Assembly: GCA_023846275.1 (NCBI GenBank)
Contig: CM043870.1
Coordinates: 7,935,527 to 7,999,526, forward strand
Reading direction: 5' to 3'
DNA from: Vanilla planifolia
Lineage: Eukaryota; Streptophyta; Magnoliopsida; Asparagales; Orchidaceae
DNA: 64,000 nucleotides
The notes beneath the pieces were generated by a model. That model did not search any database. It had not been told where the DNA came from and was given only the letters and a program-made list of their open reading frames with translations. A program made the translations under genes and the position numbers. Shown here piece by piece: positions 1 to 13,066 of the stretch. How positions within the stretch are numbered: the first letter of the stretch is position 1; each line of letters begins with the position of its first letter.

Positions 1-640
1 CAACTTATTATTTTGTACCCACTAGGTTTAGATATCATAAGTGATACCACCCAAAAGAATTTGACAAATCTTGAGACACATGAATCTTCTAAACCTAATT
101 CACCTTAGTCTATGCCAACAAGATCCAATTAGCATCTAAACCTAAGCCTTCTAAACCTAATCAATCAAAGTATTTTTTTTGCGAGCCTAAATCAAGTGAG
201 CTACCAAAAGAAGAAATAATTAGATTTTTATTGCTTCCACAAATATCCTTATCCAAACTTAACTATATTATTGTAATAATCTAAACATTTAAATATAAGA
301 TATATAAGCATTTAAATATGCAATAGCGATATTTGTTGTGTGTAATATTATCTTTAAGAAATTTGTTGGGTTTTAATATTTCTTAAAATGGATGTTATGT
401 TATAAGTAGCTCTAAATAGTTATTTGGGCAGACTATTAAGAAGAGCCTTGTGTGATAAACTTATTAGTATGTATTTTATATTTTTTAGAAATTATTTAAA
501 ATTTTTATAAAATTTATAAATAATATAATGAATATTAGAATATTAAATTATTAAATCCTTATATTATATAAAAAATTTATTTAAATCCTTTCTTGATCTC
601 AAAATTAGTTACTAAGAAAGCTATTAGAGAAATCTTTAAA

Positions 641-670
641 AGAGAAGAAAGAGAAAGAGAGAGAGAGAGA

Positions 671-704
<34 letters not shown>
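641..704. repeat. (GA)n microsatellite
   Basis: A nearly pure GA dinucleotide tract of about 60 bases with one T interruption near 676. Confidence 0.95.
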
Positions 705-1439
705 ACTTGGGAGAGGGTTATAAAAGATGGAACAACTAAAACAATTGAAGAAAAGCTTTGATCTTGAGCTATAATAGGTAAGAAGCTGAGGATAGAAGTT
801 GTAATAGAAGCTCTTTGTTCTCTAGGGACAAAAAAAACTTTGGAAGAGTTTGATTTTTAATTAGCTCAAAAGACTAAGATATAATTCTAATTGAGTTTTT
901 TTATTAAAGGGCCCCTAAGTTGGGTTCTTTGATACTCAAGAGAGTTAGCCTTGGATTGGATTGGAATTAGTCAAGAATTGGCACCATTGCAGGTTGTTAT
1001 TTATCTCACATATTGTACATGAAGGGCTAATATATTATATGTTGTGTGCACATGGAAGGTGCACCCAGCATTATGTAAGAGGCAAATGCTTCTTCAAAGA
1101 AAACAAATAATTCACTAATATTCTAAACATACTATACATTAAATAAATATATCATATATGAGGCCCCTTGGAAAATACAAGTTGAGTGAGAGTAGGTTTA
1201 GACACCTCATTTTCCAAAGAAAAAAGTATATTACATAAACAGTTTAACATATAGCATGTTAAGTTTATAACTAGGCCACAAAAAGTTCAAAATGATTCTT
1301 CCATTACATTAATGTATAAAGTTAGTATAATGCATTATATGTTGAGGCCAACTTATTATACATTAAGCTCAAAGTTCCACCATAGAGATGAATAAAGACT
1401 AATCACCTGACATTGACCTATCCAACTTGTTCATATTGT

Positions 1440-2660
1440 CTTGCTTAAAATGTATCATACAAGTATTATAAGTAATATCATATTTTATAATTGACACTTG
1501 TTATAAGTTCTTAATATCTATTCTTAGGTTATAAAAACTTCATACAAATTGATCAATAAAATTGTACACATATGATATAATTACTAGTAAATTTTTAAGT
1601 GATTAAGAGATCATACACATCCTATAATTGGATTGTATATGTACGATAATTGGATTATATGTGTATGATAATTTTTGTATTCTCTTAAGTTTTTCTTACA
1701 TGATACAAACTTATAATAGTTTCACAATATTCAATTAGATTTTTTTACTTAAGAATAACATATCATTTATTTCATACATGTATGATACTAACATTATATT
1801 AATATGATGGTATTTTACTTAGCACATTCTAATTATATAGGATGATCATACTCATATAATATACTAAATCATATCTATATGATGTTATTTTAACATTTTT
1901 TACTCTAAGTTATTTTATATATTTTTGTGTGAGAAATGAATTGTAAAAAAATGAAACATTACTTTATATTGTATAATAAAAAACACAATTTATTCAAAAC
2001 TTAGGTTCTATGAGAGAAGTAGTATCATACCATTATGAAAATAAACTTCATATATGTACCTTACATGAAGACTTTGAGCTCTCAAAACATAATAAAAAAT
2101 CATACATGGAGGATACCATGTACAACCTATATTTACTTCTTAAACCTAACTTCACAAACCATCACATTTGTATAATAAGATTATTATACATATATAATAT
2201 TTTTACAATTTTAAAATATACTAAGAATATAAACTAAAATGTATATTGTATAAGTACGATAACAATCATCATAATGTATGATCATAAGAGAGTGAAGAAC
2301 TATGATTATTTAAACTCAATTAATAATTATTTAACAACAATGCATGTTTGACTATGATAACCTAAGTGTCATAAGAGAAAAATGATAAGTTTTAACAATC
2401 TAATCACATAAAAAAATAAAAACTACCCTTGATAATTACCACATTATCAAGAGTAAAATCCTCAATGGTTGATACATTGCTTGTAAACCTTATCTTTTGA
2501 AATTTACATGAGAGTAAACAATCATCTTTAATTACAATACATTTAGTCATGTATCTTGCTTAAAATATCAACTCGAAAAGCTATTAGTAATAATAAAATG
2601 TGGTTTTATCTAACTACTATAAAAGACACAGGGTTAACAAGAGGTCTAATGATATGATCA
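1440..2660. repeat. Dispersed GTACGATA-rich repeat, copy 1
   Basis: The segment carries repeated CATAC, GTACGATA and ATGATA-type motifs. The block at 1605-1660 (TACACATCC, then TTGTATATGTACGATAAT) matches 29145-29200 in the first GH28 intron. The block at about 2380-2460 (CCACATTATC followed by AAGAG) matches about 55560-55625 in the UBP1 intron. This shows one repeat family at several sites. No coding domain is visible, so it may be a non-autonomous element or LTR. Confidence 0.55.
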
Positions 2661-4392
2661 ATGTTATAAAGATATTATATGATATAAAATTTTATGGAGT
2701 GAGAGTAAAGATTATTAGGGGAATTCATGGGCCAATAAAAAAGAAAAGATAAAAAGATATGAAAAGCTATTAAAACTATAAAAGGTAAGAAAGAGCAAGA
2801 TATGATACAAAGAATACTATGATATATTATTAGATAATGTGAGCATTAAATGATAAGTATATATATATGAGTATAATATATACTAGCATATATGTTTCTA
2901 GCACATTTTATTTATTAATTTGACATCATACATTCTTATTATTACTACTATTATTATTTTCATATTGTAGTCTTATTTTTTTGTAACTATTTGTTTTTCT
3001 ATGAAGTATTTTATATTTATCATCTACTTATATACAAATCAATATACAGATTTGCACAGAATTGGAGGATGCTTAATTGCTTTTGGCATAGAACTTTAGA
3101 GAGATAAAGAGTGCTTTATCTTGAGCTCTATGAGGTCTTTTTATTTGAGATCATTTTATCATTATCTTTAAAATAAAATGCTATATAAAATTGTTTTATA
3201 ATTTCTTATTAGATCTTAGGTAAATTTAAGGTACATTATGCATAATTATTTAATCAATTGATTTATTTACTACAAATTATGGATTTTATAATATTTTTTC
3301 ATCAACTTCTCTTGATTTTGAATTATGTTATTAAGAATTTGGTGCAGACTCTATGATGACCTAGCATTTTGATATTTCTAAGTGTATCATTGAGTTATTT
3401 TTATTGGTTGGTTTAGCAGAGCATGATAACTATTAAACATAAATATTTATTAAATTCTTGTGGATTTATAATAATTTTTATTTTATAATACATAAAGTAT
3501 TTAATCTAATTTTTAATATAAAGAATATTTTTTTTTTGGGTATGTTAAGGCCATTAGTTTTATTTATAGTCTTAAGGAATAAAAGATGCACTCATTAGGA
3601 TATACTAATCTTTTACATAATTAGATTACAATATCAATTAGATGGTGAATGTACCTAGTTAGATTTTCTAGATTTTTATGTAGTTAAAGCATGTGATATT
3701 CTAATCATGAAACAAGACTTAAAAAACATTAATGTTAAATTTAGTAAAGATGCGTAAAGAGTAGAACTTGAAGAGAAATAGTTTCTTCTAATGTGATGGA
3801 GTAATGTAAGACATCTTATATTAGAATGATAATGCTAAAATAATCTAATAGATTTGTATCTAATTTTTCTTATTTAGTAGCATTTTGAGTGATTAATAGG
3901 TTGTAATTAATCATATATACATAAGACTTATGCTATTTTTATATTTTTTGTATGTTTTGTTATGTTTGCATTATTTTCTTAAGTATAATCATTTTTTGTT
4001 ATTTTCTTTTAATCTAAAGTTAATATTTGTATTTTTATAAATATTTTTATATATAAACACATAAATATGTTGTTTTAGTTTTGAATTTGAATTGTGAGAG
4101 TTTCCACTAATCATAGGCATAGACTGGCCTATCCTCATATTGAATTGTTATCTAAGATTTAAGGGCAAGGTATAGGTCAGTTTTTTGTTACTTTTTCTCT
4201 TTTCTTCTATTACTATGTTCTACTTATCCTTTATCTAAATTTTTTTATTTCTTATATCATTTGATATCAAAATTAAATTCATCTTTCATCATCTTTAAGA
4301 TAAGAGCCTAATTGAGATTTAACGATAAGAGTTATACCCCTATTTTTTTCTTCATTATGATTGATAACTTTTAAATATTTATAAAATATGTT

Positions 4393-4418
4393 CATATATA
4401 TATATATATATATATATA
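4393..4418. repeat. (AT)n microsatellite
   Basis: Pure TA/AT dinucleotide run about 600 bases upstream of the LSM1 start codon. Confidence 0.9.
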
Positions 4419-4509
4419 ATATTTTTTTAAAAAAACTTATTGAAATACTAATATCATCCAATAGAAATTTATTGCATAATTTATGAATATAAGAAATTAT
4501 CTTTTTATT

Positions 4510-5028
4510 CAAATAATGAGATTTGATATTAATCCGACTTCAATTGGGCAAAGATGCTCATCAGCCAGAGTGCTTACTTGCGTGCTCAGATTTATCCAAC
4601 GAGCCTGACGTGCAGAAGTTCTCATTTCCGATCGCTTCGAACTCGTCGAGGTCCAAGTTTTCTTCTTGCTTCTTTCTTCGCCACTCCTCTTTCAATTTTT
4701 GCATCTGTTTGGTAGAAAGCGGAAGTTGTTCCTCATTCGTCTTTTTTTTTTCTAGGTTTAACAAGCCTCAAGTTCATTCGGAAGGAACAGATTTTGTCGT
4801 TTATTTAGTTTTTTTGGGATCTGCGTCGGATAAATTAGGTTTTGAAAAAGAACTTTTTCCTCGTGGGAGCAACTGGCCTTCAATTTCCAGAAAATTCTGC
4901 GGCAGAAGATCTCTTTCTGGCTGGAAGATTGTTTGAAGAGATAATTCAAATTGTCTGTGCTATTTGGAGAAGCCTTGAAGGACTATTAGCATCTTCATTT
5001 ATTTTAACTGAGCTCAAGATCAGGGTTA
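4510..5028 (+). promoter_or_regulatory. LSM1 promoter-proximal and 5' leader region
   Basis: Base composition rises sharply from the AT-rich upstream DNA to mixed sequence at about 4520, as expected for a promoter and 5' untranslated region. A TGACGT core lies at about 4607-4612. No clear TATA box sits at a good distance, so the transcription start is not fixed. The minus strand of 4566-4764 has a coding-like open frame, discussed as a finding. Confidence 0.45.
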
Positions 5029-7065
5029 ATGTCTTGGTCAGGCGCAGAAGATTTGTTTCTTTCCACTTCCCTTGCAAGCTACCTTGACAGTAAAATATCA
5101 TCTTTCTGTCCGTGTTTAATTATTCTAATTTACCCTTTTTCTTGTTTGTCTTTGTCAAATTTTATAGTGGATGAATATTCCGTACAATGCATCAATCCAT
5201 GGTTTGACAATACACCCATTTTTTTTAATAGAAGTTGGCGAATTTATGTTAAGGTGTCCAAGTTGAGTCTGATAGAAATATGAAAGCTAAGTTGCATTTG
5301 TGGAAAACAAAATATAATACAGGGAGAAATGATTACATGTCAAAGATGGTTGAGTAGCATTGAATGAATTCGAGGTTGTGAAAATTAAGTGTTTTGGATC
5401 ATGTTTTATAAAATTTATGTGAAAAGAAAGTATGAAAGAATGCTTTTACTAGTGGAAGCATGTTAAGAGGCATAGAATAATACCTACCTCAACTATAGCT
5501 AAAGGTGAAGGAATTTTAAATGTTACTGATACTGTTGGAATTAGGGCCACATATCCTCAATAAGAGAAGGAGGTTTGTATTTATGTTTGAAGTGTTTGTA
5601 GATTTTTTGATTGCATGATTTGCAACATTAGAGGTATATGGTGTGCTTTCAAAATGGTGCATTCTATTTAGCAAACAATTGTCTTTTGCTTGATGGAATC
5701 GACAATTATAGCATCCTATCTTTATAATGTTTAAACCATTTTTTCAAATACAAAGGTTGTTATTGAGTATGAGTGAGATTAGGATTTATTCCCTATTTTA
5801 AATTAAGCATAGTATCGGAGTTTTAATATATAATTAAAATAATTCTTAATTATGTGCTCAATTTTTTGGGTTAGTAAATGTCCACCTATGGTTATATTGG
5901 CCTAATTTGGGCCCTTTTTGGATAAGACTCGCTTTAAAAGTGGTATTTGATTTAAGTATGGCCGTAGAGGAGCCAAAATTGATTTAAGTGATTCATATAG
6001 TTTGTTACTCTTATGGTTCTTGCTTCTATTTCTTCTATCATAGTTAATTAGAGCTTTGCTAACTCACATGGTCCCTTGATATTGTTGAGAAATTGTTGGT
6101 GTGTATATTAGTTGATGGTGTTTATAAGCTATAGAGTCTCTTGTGTTTTGTTCAAGTGATCAAGGGATAGCTTCTATATTTTTGTTATCTATGATAGAGT
6201 AGTCGAGTGTGTTCTACATGCAATGTAGGAGGTGTGTTGGATCATATTGATATCTTTGATTTTCAATATGATAGTTGACTTGATTACTTGGAAGATTTCA
6301 ATGTTTAAAAAGGATTAATGAACATAATAGATGAGATTTTAATTTGAATGCAACATTGTTGAGCATAAATGAAATTATAGTTAATCCTATATTAAAATTT
6401 GAGCATATTATAGATATGTATTATACAATTAATATGGTCCTTAATTGTAAGATTAAGATTTTGAGTTATTAGGTGTCTATTTATGGGTATATTGTGCCCA
6501 AATTAGACCCTTCTTGTATACATCTACTTTTAAAACTAACAATAGTTTGACATTGATCCTTGGGACAATGACATATTAATGAGAATAAGAACATATAATA
6601 GTTGAAAAGAGGGCAAGGAAGAAATGAGAAAGGGACAGCAAAAGCTTCACTGGAGGAGGGGATAGAAGTTATAAAAGTGAGAGCTATATTTGGTGCTAAT
6701 TTAAACATTATTTCTCTCAACAAAATTGCACTTCGAGGGATCTAGGAGAAAGAGCTAGGGAACACTTCTCAAAAAGAATCATCTGGAGCCTGACCTTGTT
6801 TGAAACTTTACTTTTGCTATTGCAAATCAACTACTAGCCATTCTCCTGAATTATTGGGTTTGGATCAACCACATGTTGATAACCAACTTTTTCGGTAAGG
6901 ATGAAAGTGTGATTGGGCTGCAGTATAATTTACATCTTTAAGGTGAAGTTCCTCTAGATAAAAGTTGCTTTTTTTTTATCCAAAATCATGGGTCTGGAAA
7001 TTTGAGAGGGATTCCACTTCAGGTAATGGTCCCATGTGTTTCTAACGGGCATTGCAATGTTTGCC

Positions 7066-7126
<61 letters not shown>

Positions 7127-10100
7127 AAGAGAAATTGTTGAAAAATATGTGTGAAAGTTGTTGAGAATCAACCGAGGGAAAGCACTTAAGAGCAATTGTG
7201 GGAAAATTTGTTTAAAGGTTGTCTAGAATCAACCCATGGCTTATTCGATCTTGTTGGGATTTGCACCTTTGTTGCCATTCATCAACTACCATTTATCCTA
7301 TGGACTGTTGGGATCAGCTATGTGATTAATTGTGGATGAACAAATGCACTAGAATTTACATCTTCAAATAGTATTGTTCCCTCCTAAATAAAAGTTGTTT
7401 TTTTATATGTGGGATTAAGAAATTGTGTGTTGTCTTTAAAGGGAATGGAACCCTAGAGGTTGCCAAAGTGATCTTGTTGTAGAAAACTCTCAGAAGGAGG
7501 CTGTTGAAAAATTCATCTGAAGACTATTGGGAACTAGCTTACAGGATGTTAGAATGCACAAGCCAATCTTGTCAAAAAACACACCTCTACTATTGAGAGT
7601 CAATTTTCAGTTTTCCCTTGAATTGTCGGGTTAGGATCAACCACGTATTGATCATCCGCACTAGAATTTACACCTTCAAATAATATTAATTCCTCATGGA
7701 TTACTTCTTTAGTGATTATTATTATTTGTATTTATGATCCTATGCTGTAAAAGGGATAATAGTTAGAATGCATGGGTTGGCCAAGAACATGAACTGAACT
7801 ACACATCTGTTTGTTGAAATTTGGTGTGTGCTGCCATTGGGTGCACCAAAATGTCTCTGATGTTCTGCTTGTTTATTGAATTTACTTGTTGTGAATATGA
7901 CAAATGGAAGGAAAACATTGATGATGCAGCATGGGAGGATCAGAACAGGTGGAAGATGTCTGGAACTGATGCTGGGTCGAAGATAATTGCAATCTCTGGA
8001 GCTTGTTTCTTAATCCCAGATCAAACACAGTTTTGACACGATAAACACCACCAAAATACTTATTTATTTCAACTGAACTCAAAATTAACTATGTGAAAAT
8101 TATAAATTTATTACTGAAATCACATTAGAGAGTGTCATAAAAATGAAAATTATGATAAAATTAACCCAATATCTTGACTATACCAATGCTTTGGCTCATA
8201 TATTATTCATGTTTTCCTAAAAAGAATTTGATTTCAAGTTAATTGGTAGCTTTGTGGGAAAGATTCACTAAAAATTATCTTCAAGTCACCAGCTGAAATG
8301 AATGATTGAAGCATTGAATGAATTTTTGGATAGTGGCAATTGTTTAATCTATGATTAGAGGCAGAGGGGAAAGAATGTACTTAAAGGAAAATTTTGTAAA
8401 CATGAAAACTAAGATAAATCATCAATATTCTTAACATATAATCGCACTACTCTATTGAGAATGCAATTTTGTGCAAACCGTTTGAGTTATTACTGTGGTC
8501 GATTCTGTTGTAAATGGCTTAAAGCTCTATACAAAGAGTGCATGTGGGATACCTTATATTTTCTCATGGATACTGTTACATGAAAACAACTCCTATGATA
8601 TAGTAGTTCTTTCTTCAGCTGTTTTCTTTATACAGTTTCCATGACTGGTTTTCTTTATGATCCTTCGTCAAGCATTTCTAACATTTAGCATGCACTATGC
8701 TATCTTATATTTGCTTTAATTTTTTTTTTATGTTTTTCTTGTTACATGCATTTTAATCACATCATGCTGCTGCTCAGAACAATCTTTCTTTAATGATCAA
8801 CTATGTTGATTACTAAGCTTTTTATTAATTTTTTGTACCAGAGAAACTCCTTGTCTTATTACGAGATGGAAGAAAACTATTGGGCATTCTGCGTTCATTT
8901 GATCAATTTGGTATCAATCTTTTTTCAGCATCCATTATGTTGCTTTGGAATTTTTGATCAAGTTTCTATGAGAGGCATTTGTTAATTATTAAAATTTTAA
9001 TATCCTTTTGAGCAAAGCAAATGCTGTTCTGGAAGGGGCCTGTGAACGAGTAATTGTTGGGGACCTCTATTGTGATATCTCTCTGGGTTTATATGTAATT
9101 CGTGGGGAGAATGTAGTCTTGATTGGTGAACTGGTATTTTCTTTGTCCTTTTAATGATCCCAGGATTCCTTGATAATTTGCTTGCTTGGTGTACTTATTA
9201 GTAATTGTTGCTTCAAAACTAATACAGGATCTTGAAAGAGATGAGCTACCTCCACATATGATAAGTGTTTCACCAGCAGAGATAAGAAAGGTAAGCATCT
9301 TGGGCATTTGGCGTAGCTGAATGGTTCTCTTCGGCATGCATATTTATATGAGTTTGTTTCCCTCATTTTTATGTTTACAGTCTACATATGTTTATCTTTT
9401 TATTTTCCCATTCTAATGGTTTGTTATCTTTGTGTTCTTCCTTTTTGAATTTTGAAGTCTGAAGCAATCTTTACTGGGGATTCTGTTTTGTATGATTTTC
9501 CGTCAAATTTATGCTATACGGTACCAAAAAGATAGCTGTTTTATGGAATAGTTGTGCTACATAGCATAAATATGTTTTAGTTAAAAAATTGGGTTTTTTC
9601 ACAAATGTAAAATTTTACTTCTCTACATCTTATACAAGAGAAAGCCTTACTGTGAAAATATTGTAAATAGAACATAGGGTTTTTTTTTTTTTTTTCTGTG
9701 GAATGATAGTAGTGGCCAATGATTTAATTAATAAAAAAACTAGATACAAAAAACTGCATGAAGTTCGTATTTGGGAGGAACAGACCTCATCCCAGTGGAA
9801 GTCACTCGAAAAGGCTCTATACTCAAACAAAATTCACAGTGTGAAGTTGTGAGGATAAGACTAGAAACCAACTATACACTCTACACCATTATCAATTTAG
9901 TCACCTTTGATTTATTCAAAAAGAGAAAACTGCATAAGAGAAAACTGCATAAGAGAAAACTGCTCGTTTGCAACTACAAGGAGATCACCTGGATGAGGAC
10001 ATATCACAATATCAACAGTGACTGTACCATTACACATCTATAATCCATTTAATTTGATTTTAATTGAACTAGGAGTAGGGGGAACCCAATGTGACTTTGT

Positions 10101-13066
10101 CTGGTACAGATTGCTTTCGAAGCATGATGGGTTCTAGTTTTATGAGACAGATTGGGGAGCAACCAATAAATTATAATAGAAACAGTTGTCCACAAGCACC
10201 GATGGGTAAGAAAGTTAAATTGTCTTGTAATCTATCATTACGTCACACTGGAAAACATATGTTGCAATGAGTGTGCATGCCAAGCAATTTGCACCATCAC
10301 TCAGTGCGCAGTTTGTAGCAAACTATAATAGATCAACAAGTTGATTCGGTTAGATGGCAAGTAGGATGTGGCTGGCCAAACACACTCAAGCAAAGCATGA
10401 TTGAGAATTTTAGTGACACTATAGCCCTACGGACTGAGGGGAGATAGCCAAACCTTTTGTGGGAAGCCAAGTCTTAGTACTGCATTATTGCAATTTCTCA
10501 ATGAGAAAAAACTGTAATTAAACCTTTAAATTCCACTGCCACTTCCCTCTACCATGATGATCAGCAAACGGACCGCTATACAACGTTTTGTGTTGGACCA
10601 CCATCCGTCTAGTACCAAATAAGTTGGTTTTGACGCTGAAAAGGTGATTGAGATAGCTAACATATCCTCTATGCTAACTCCAATCCAAACAAGTGGTGAA
10701 ATACTACAAATTCCAATGACCAACCAATTACATAAGCTCACTCATCTCCGCTGGAATATCCAATAACATGTTGGTAATAAGCCATCTATACAAGGACAAC
10801 ATGTCAATCAATTGATCATGAAGAACCACAACTCTTTAAAAAGCATTTTTTATAGAAAGTTGACCCCCATGCAAACCAACTTTCATGCCTAATATTACAC
10901 ACCCCTATATCTTTTTTATTGGCCATTAGTTTGGTTACCAACATTCATCTCTATTGACTCAACCTGTGCATGTGAAGGCCAACATAGAAACATGGATTTA
11001 GTGAATTAAGAAAAAACATACTTTTATTGGAGATGTAGGAGTTAGAATACAAAGTGATGAGACTGATCTTTTGAGTAAGGGATACTTGGTTGAGAATTGC
11101 CCTGGAATATACCATAAGAAATAAGGTCATCGGGTAGCTCATTTTTGATGCATGGGTAAGGAAGAAAAACCTTTAAGCAGCTTTTAAAAGCTCTCAGGCA
11201 GTCTATTGTTGATGCCTAAGCAAAGAAACAATTTTTGGGCAGCTTATGAGAACGTATAGAGTTTTAGGCGGCTTATAGAGCATTCATGCCTTTTGGGCAG
11301 CTTTGTAAAGCATTTGGACTGCTTACAAAGCATTGAGTAGCTTATAAGAGCTTTTGGGCAGTTTATACAGTGTGTAGTCAACCTACAGAACATTTGGGCA
11401 GCTTATTGTTGAAACTTGATAGAGGTGAAATCTGTTGAGAAGCTTGGAGGAGAATAATTGAAATCTTAGCACAGGTGAAGTCCTTAAAGTTGGAAAAATA
11501 AGATCCTTGGGTAGAGGAGAAGGTTTAGGCAGTAGTAGTGTTTAAGTGCGGGTAGAAGAAAGAAGGTTTTGTGCACTTTGGGCAAAGGAAAGAGTCTTCG
11601 GTTGGAGAGAAAACGGCTTTGAGGCCTCCAAGAAGAGGAAGAAGGGACTTCAGTAGAGGAAAGAGGGCTCTGGGCAACTTGCTTTTGAATCTTGCATGGG
11701 TTCCCAAACAACTTTCTTTGAGAAAGACATGAAGCTTTGCATCTCCACGGGCTGAATGCCCCTTAATCGAGTTCAGGGGGTCTTTTTATAGCCATTCTAC
11801 ACTAATGGCGTCAAATCCAGCTAGATTCCTCTTCTTCCTCACTTTATTCCCACATGGCCATGACGTTGAGATGTGGATGAAGTGTTGGTGTGGTAGCATC
11901 TTTTGGCAAGTATTTTGACTATTTTTTTTCTTTTAGATATATGTTTTTTTTTTTGTGCCTCTTTGCCACCATGGCTCTTGCAATTGCATGCCTATTCCTA
12001 AGCAATCGATAGAATGCTTCTAAACTTCTCCACTCCTTAAGAAGGTCTTGATCGGTTATTCCCTAAAGTTCAGCACTAACATGAACATAATTATGGAACA
12101 TGGAGTAGATCAAGATGAAAGGGAAGCCGGAAAGTGACACTGCTTCCCCTGTTGTAAGACATTCCCTGATGACTATGGACAAAATGGAAGAAATCTATTG
12201 TGGTGGACCAAAGAATTCCCAAATTTTTTCCCTCTTCTTGGTTAGGCCTCATCTTGCTGCTGAAGAACATTTGAAGCGGCAAGTTAGGTTACAAAGATAT
12301 GATCCCAAAATTATGAATTAGTTAGGAAGTGTGGTTTACTAACAAATTTGTTTGGCTAACTGGAGCACTCTTTTTGGTTAACGATGCCACAAAAAAATGA
12401 TAGAAATGACACCACCTTTTTCCATGTTGTCAAAGTTTAAGATTATAGAAGCACAAAAACCATTAAAATAATAGTGATGTTATACCCTCTTTGAAAAGTA
12501 AAACTATCACTTGAATTGCATACAGTTGCTTTAAATCAAACATTGTGCAATGATCCTATGGAGTAAATAACTTTCTATTCACATCCATTTTCTAATAGTT
12601 TTTTACTTTTATGGGCTTTAAGGTTCAAACAATGAAGCTATTTCGCTTGTGATTATTAGTCTCAAATCTATTTGGTTGGATGAAATTAAAAAATCTACGT
12701 AGATTTTGAATTGATGTAAAAAATTCCATATAATTATTTTGTGGAGTCAAAAATATTCATTATTTAGCAAAGAGGTGTATGATATGTGGGAGATGAGATA
12801 AGAGATACTGATCAAATAGAGAAGAGATAATATAGGAGGTGAATCAAACCAAGATTTGGTTTTCATATGATTTTAGTATAAAATTCAAGTGTGCCTTCTG
12901 TCAAATCTACATCTACACATCTGGAGAGAAGTGTTGAGTCATCATCATCTTTCTAAACCTTGATTCGAAATGCCATTTGTTCATGTAGGCCCAAAAAGCA
13001 GAAAGGGATGCCACAGATCTGAAGGGCTCTATGCGTAAAAGAATGGAGTTCCTTGACCTGGAGTAA
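5029..13066 (+). CDS. LSM1: Sm-like protein LSM1 (mRNA decapping activator)
   Basis: LSM1 is the defining subunit of the cytoplasmic LSM1-7 ring, which binds the 3' end of oligoadenylated mRNA and promotes decapping in P-bodies. Exons: 5029-5089, 8842-8910, 9018-9133, 9228-9290, 12989-13066; all joins keep frame and have GT-AG introns. The product is 128 aa, the length I recall for plant LSM1. It opens MSWSGAEDLFLSTSLASYLD. The Sm1 motif spans about residues 21-55 (LLVLLRDGRK, then LRSFDQFANAVLEGACERVI). The Sm2 motif is at about 68-82 (LYVIRGENVVLIGEL). The C-terminal tail ends MRKRMEFLDLE. The usual DIPLG after the Sm1 motif reads DISLG here. Introns 1 and 4 are about 3.7 kb each and contain repeats; introns 2 and 3 are about 100 bases. 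The gene converges with COQ9. Confidence 0.96.
5800..7700. repeat. Degenerate retroelement-like repeats in LSM1 intron 1
   Basis: Two direct copies of a block lie about 590 bases apart (about 5860-5940 and 6455-6540; shared core GGTTATATTGGCC versus GGGTATATTGTGCCC, followed by a GACCC/GGCCC stretch and CTTTTAAAA). A second motif (GGATCAACCACATGTTGAT, then an AATTTACATCTTCAAATA-like block) occurs near 6850-6960, 7305-7395 and 7630-7690. The pattern suggests internal repeats of an old element, but no protein domain is recognisable. Confidence 0.45.
7067..7123 (+). repeat. Poly(A) tract, 57 bases
   Basis: Uninterrupted run of 57 A in LSM1 intron 1. It could be the 3' tail of a retroposed sequence inserted in the plus orientation or simple slippage. 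Such length is also prone to sequencing error. Confidence 0.9.
9921..9965. repeat. 15-bp tandem repeat, three units
   Basis: The unit AGAGAAAACTGCATA is repeated almost perfectly three times in LSM1 intron 4; the third unit diverges at its end. Confidence 0.9.
11150..11412. repeat. Degenerate minisatellite of GGGCAGCTTATA type
   Basis: About eight imperfect units of roughly 25-40 bases, each with a core like TTTGGGCAGCTTATAGAGCAT, lie in LSM1 intron 4. The cores have drifted (GGGCAG, GGCGGC, GGACTGC, GAGTAGC), so the array is old. Confidence 0.7.
11781..11793 (-). promoter_or_regulatory. TATA-like box on the antisense strand in LSM1 intron 4
   Basis: The minus strand reads GGCTATAAAAAGACCCCCTG, a good plant TATA context. 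It is followed downstream (lower coordinates) by a less AT-rich stretch and the 11150-11412 repeat array. This looks like a core promoter inside an LTR-like element. No experimental support is available from sequence alone. Confidence 0.35.

Larger units (their letters stand above)
1..4500. other. AT-rich intergenic region without a gene
   Basis: I see no conserved protein in any frame here; open frames are short and of low complexity. The stretch holds a GA microsatellite (about 641-704), an AT microsatellite (4393-4418) and a dispersed repeat copy (about 1440-2660). Sequence at about 740-1010 resembles a plant LTR leader (a purine-rich GA run followed by a short mixed-sequence stretch), but I found no LTR ends or primer binding site, so I do not assign it to a family. 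Confidence 0.6.

Noticed and set aside
2010..2237. 75-codon frame in the left AT-rich region
   Set aside because: Composition-driven open frame within a dispersed repeat; no similarity recognised.
4523..4936. 137-codon plus-strand frame upstream of LSM1
   Set aside because: It has no ATG at its start, no recognisable domain, and lies in the probable leader of LSM1.
7821..8036. 71-codon frame in LSM1 intron 1
   Set aside because: The middle looks coding-like, but I recognise no family, splice context or second exon.
12115..12321. 68-codon frame in LSM1 intron 4
   Set aside because: No recognisable domain; it lies among intronic repeats and overlaps an antisense frame of equal length.
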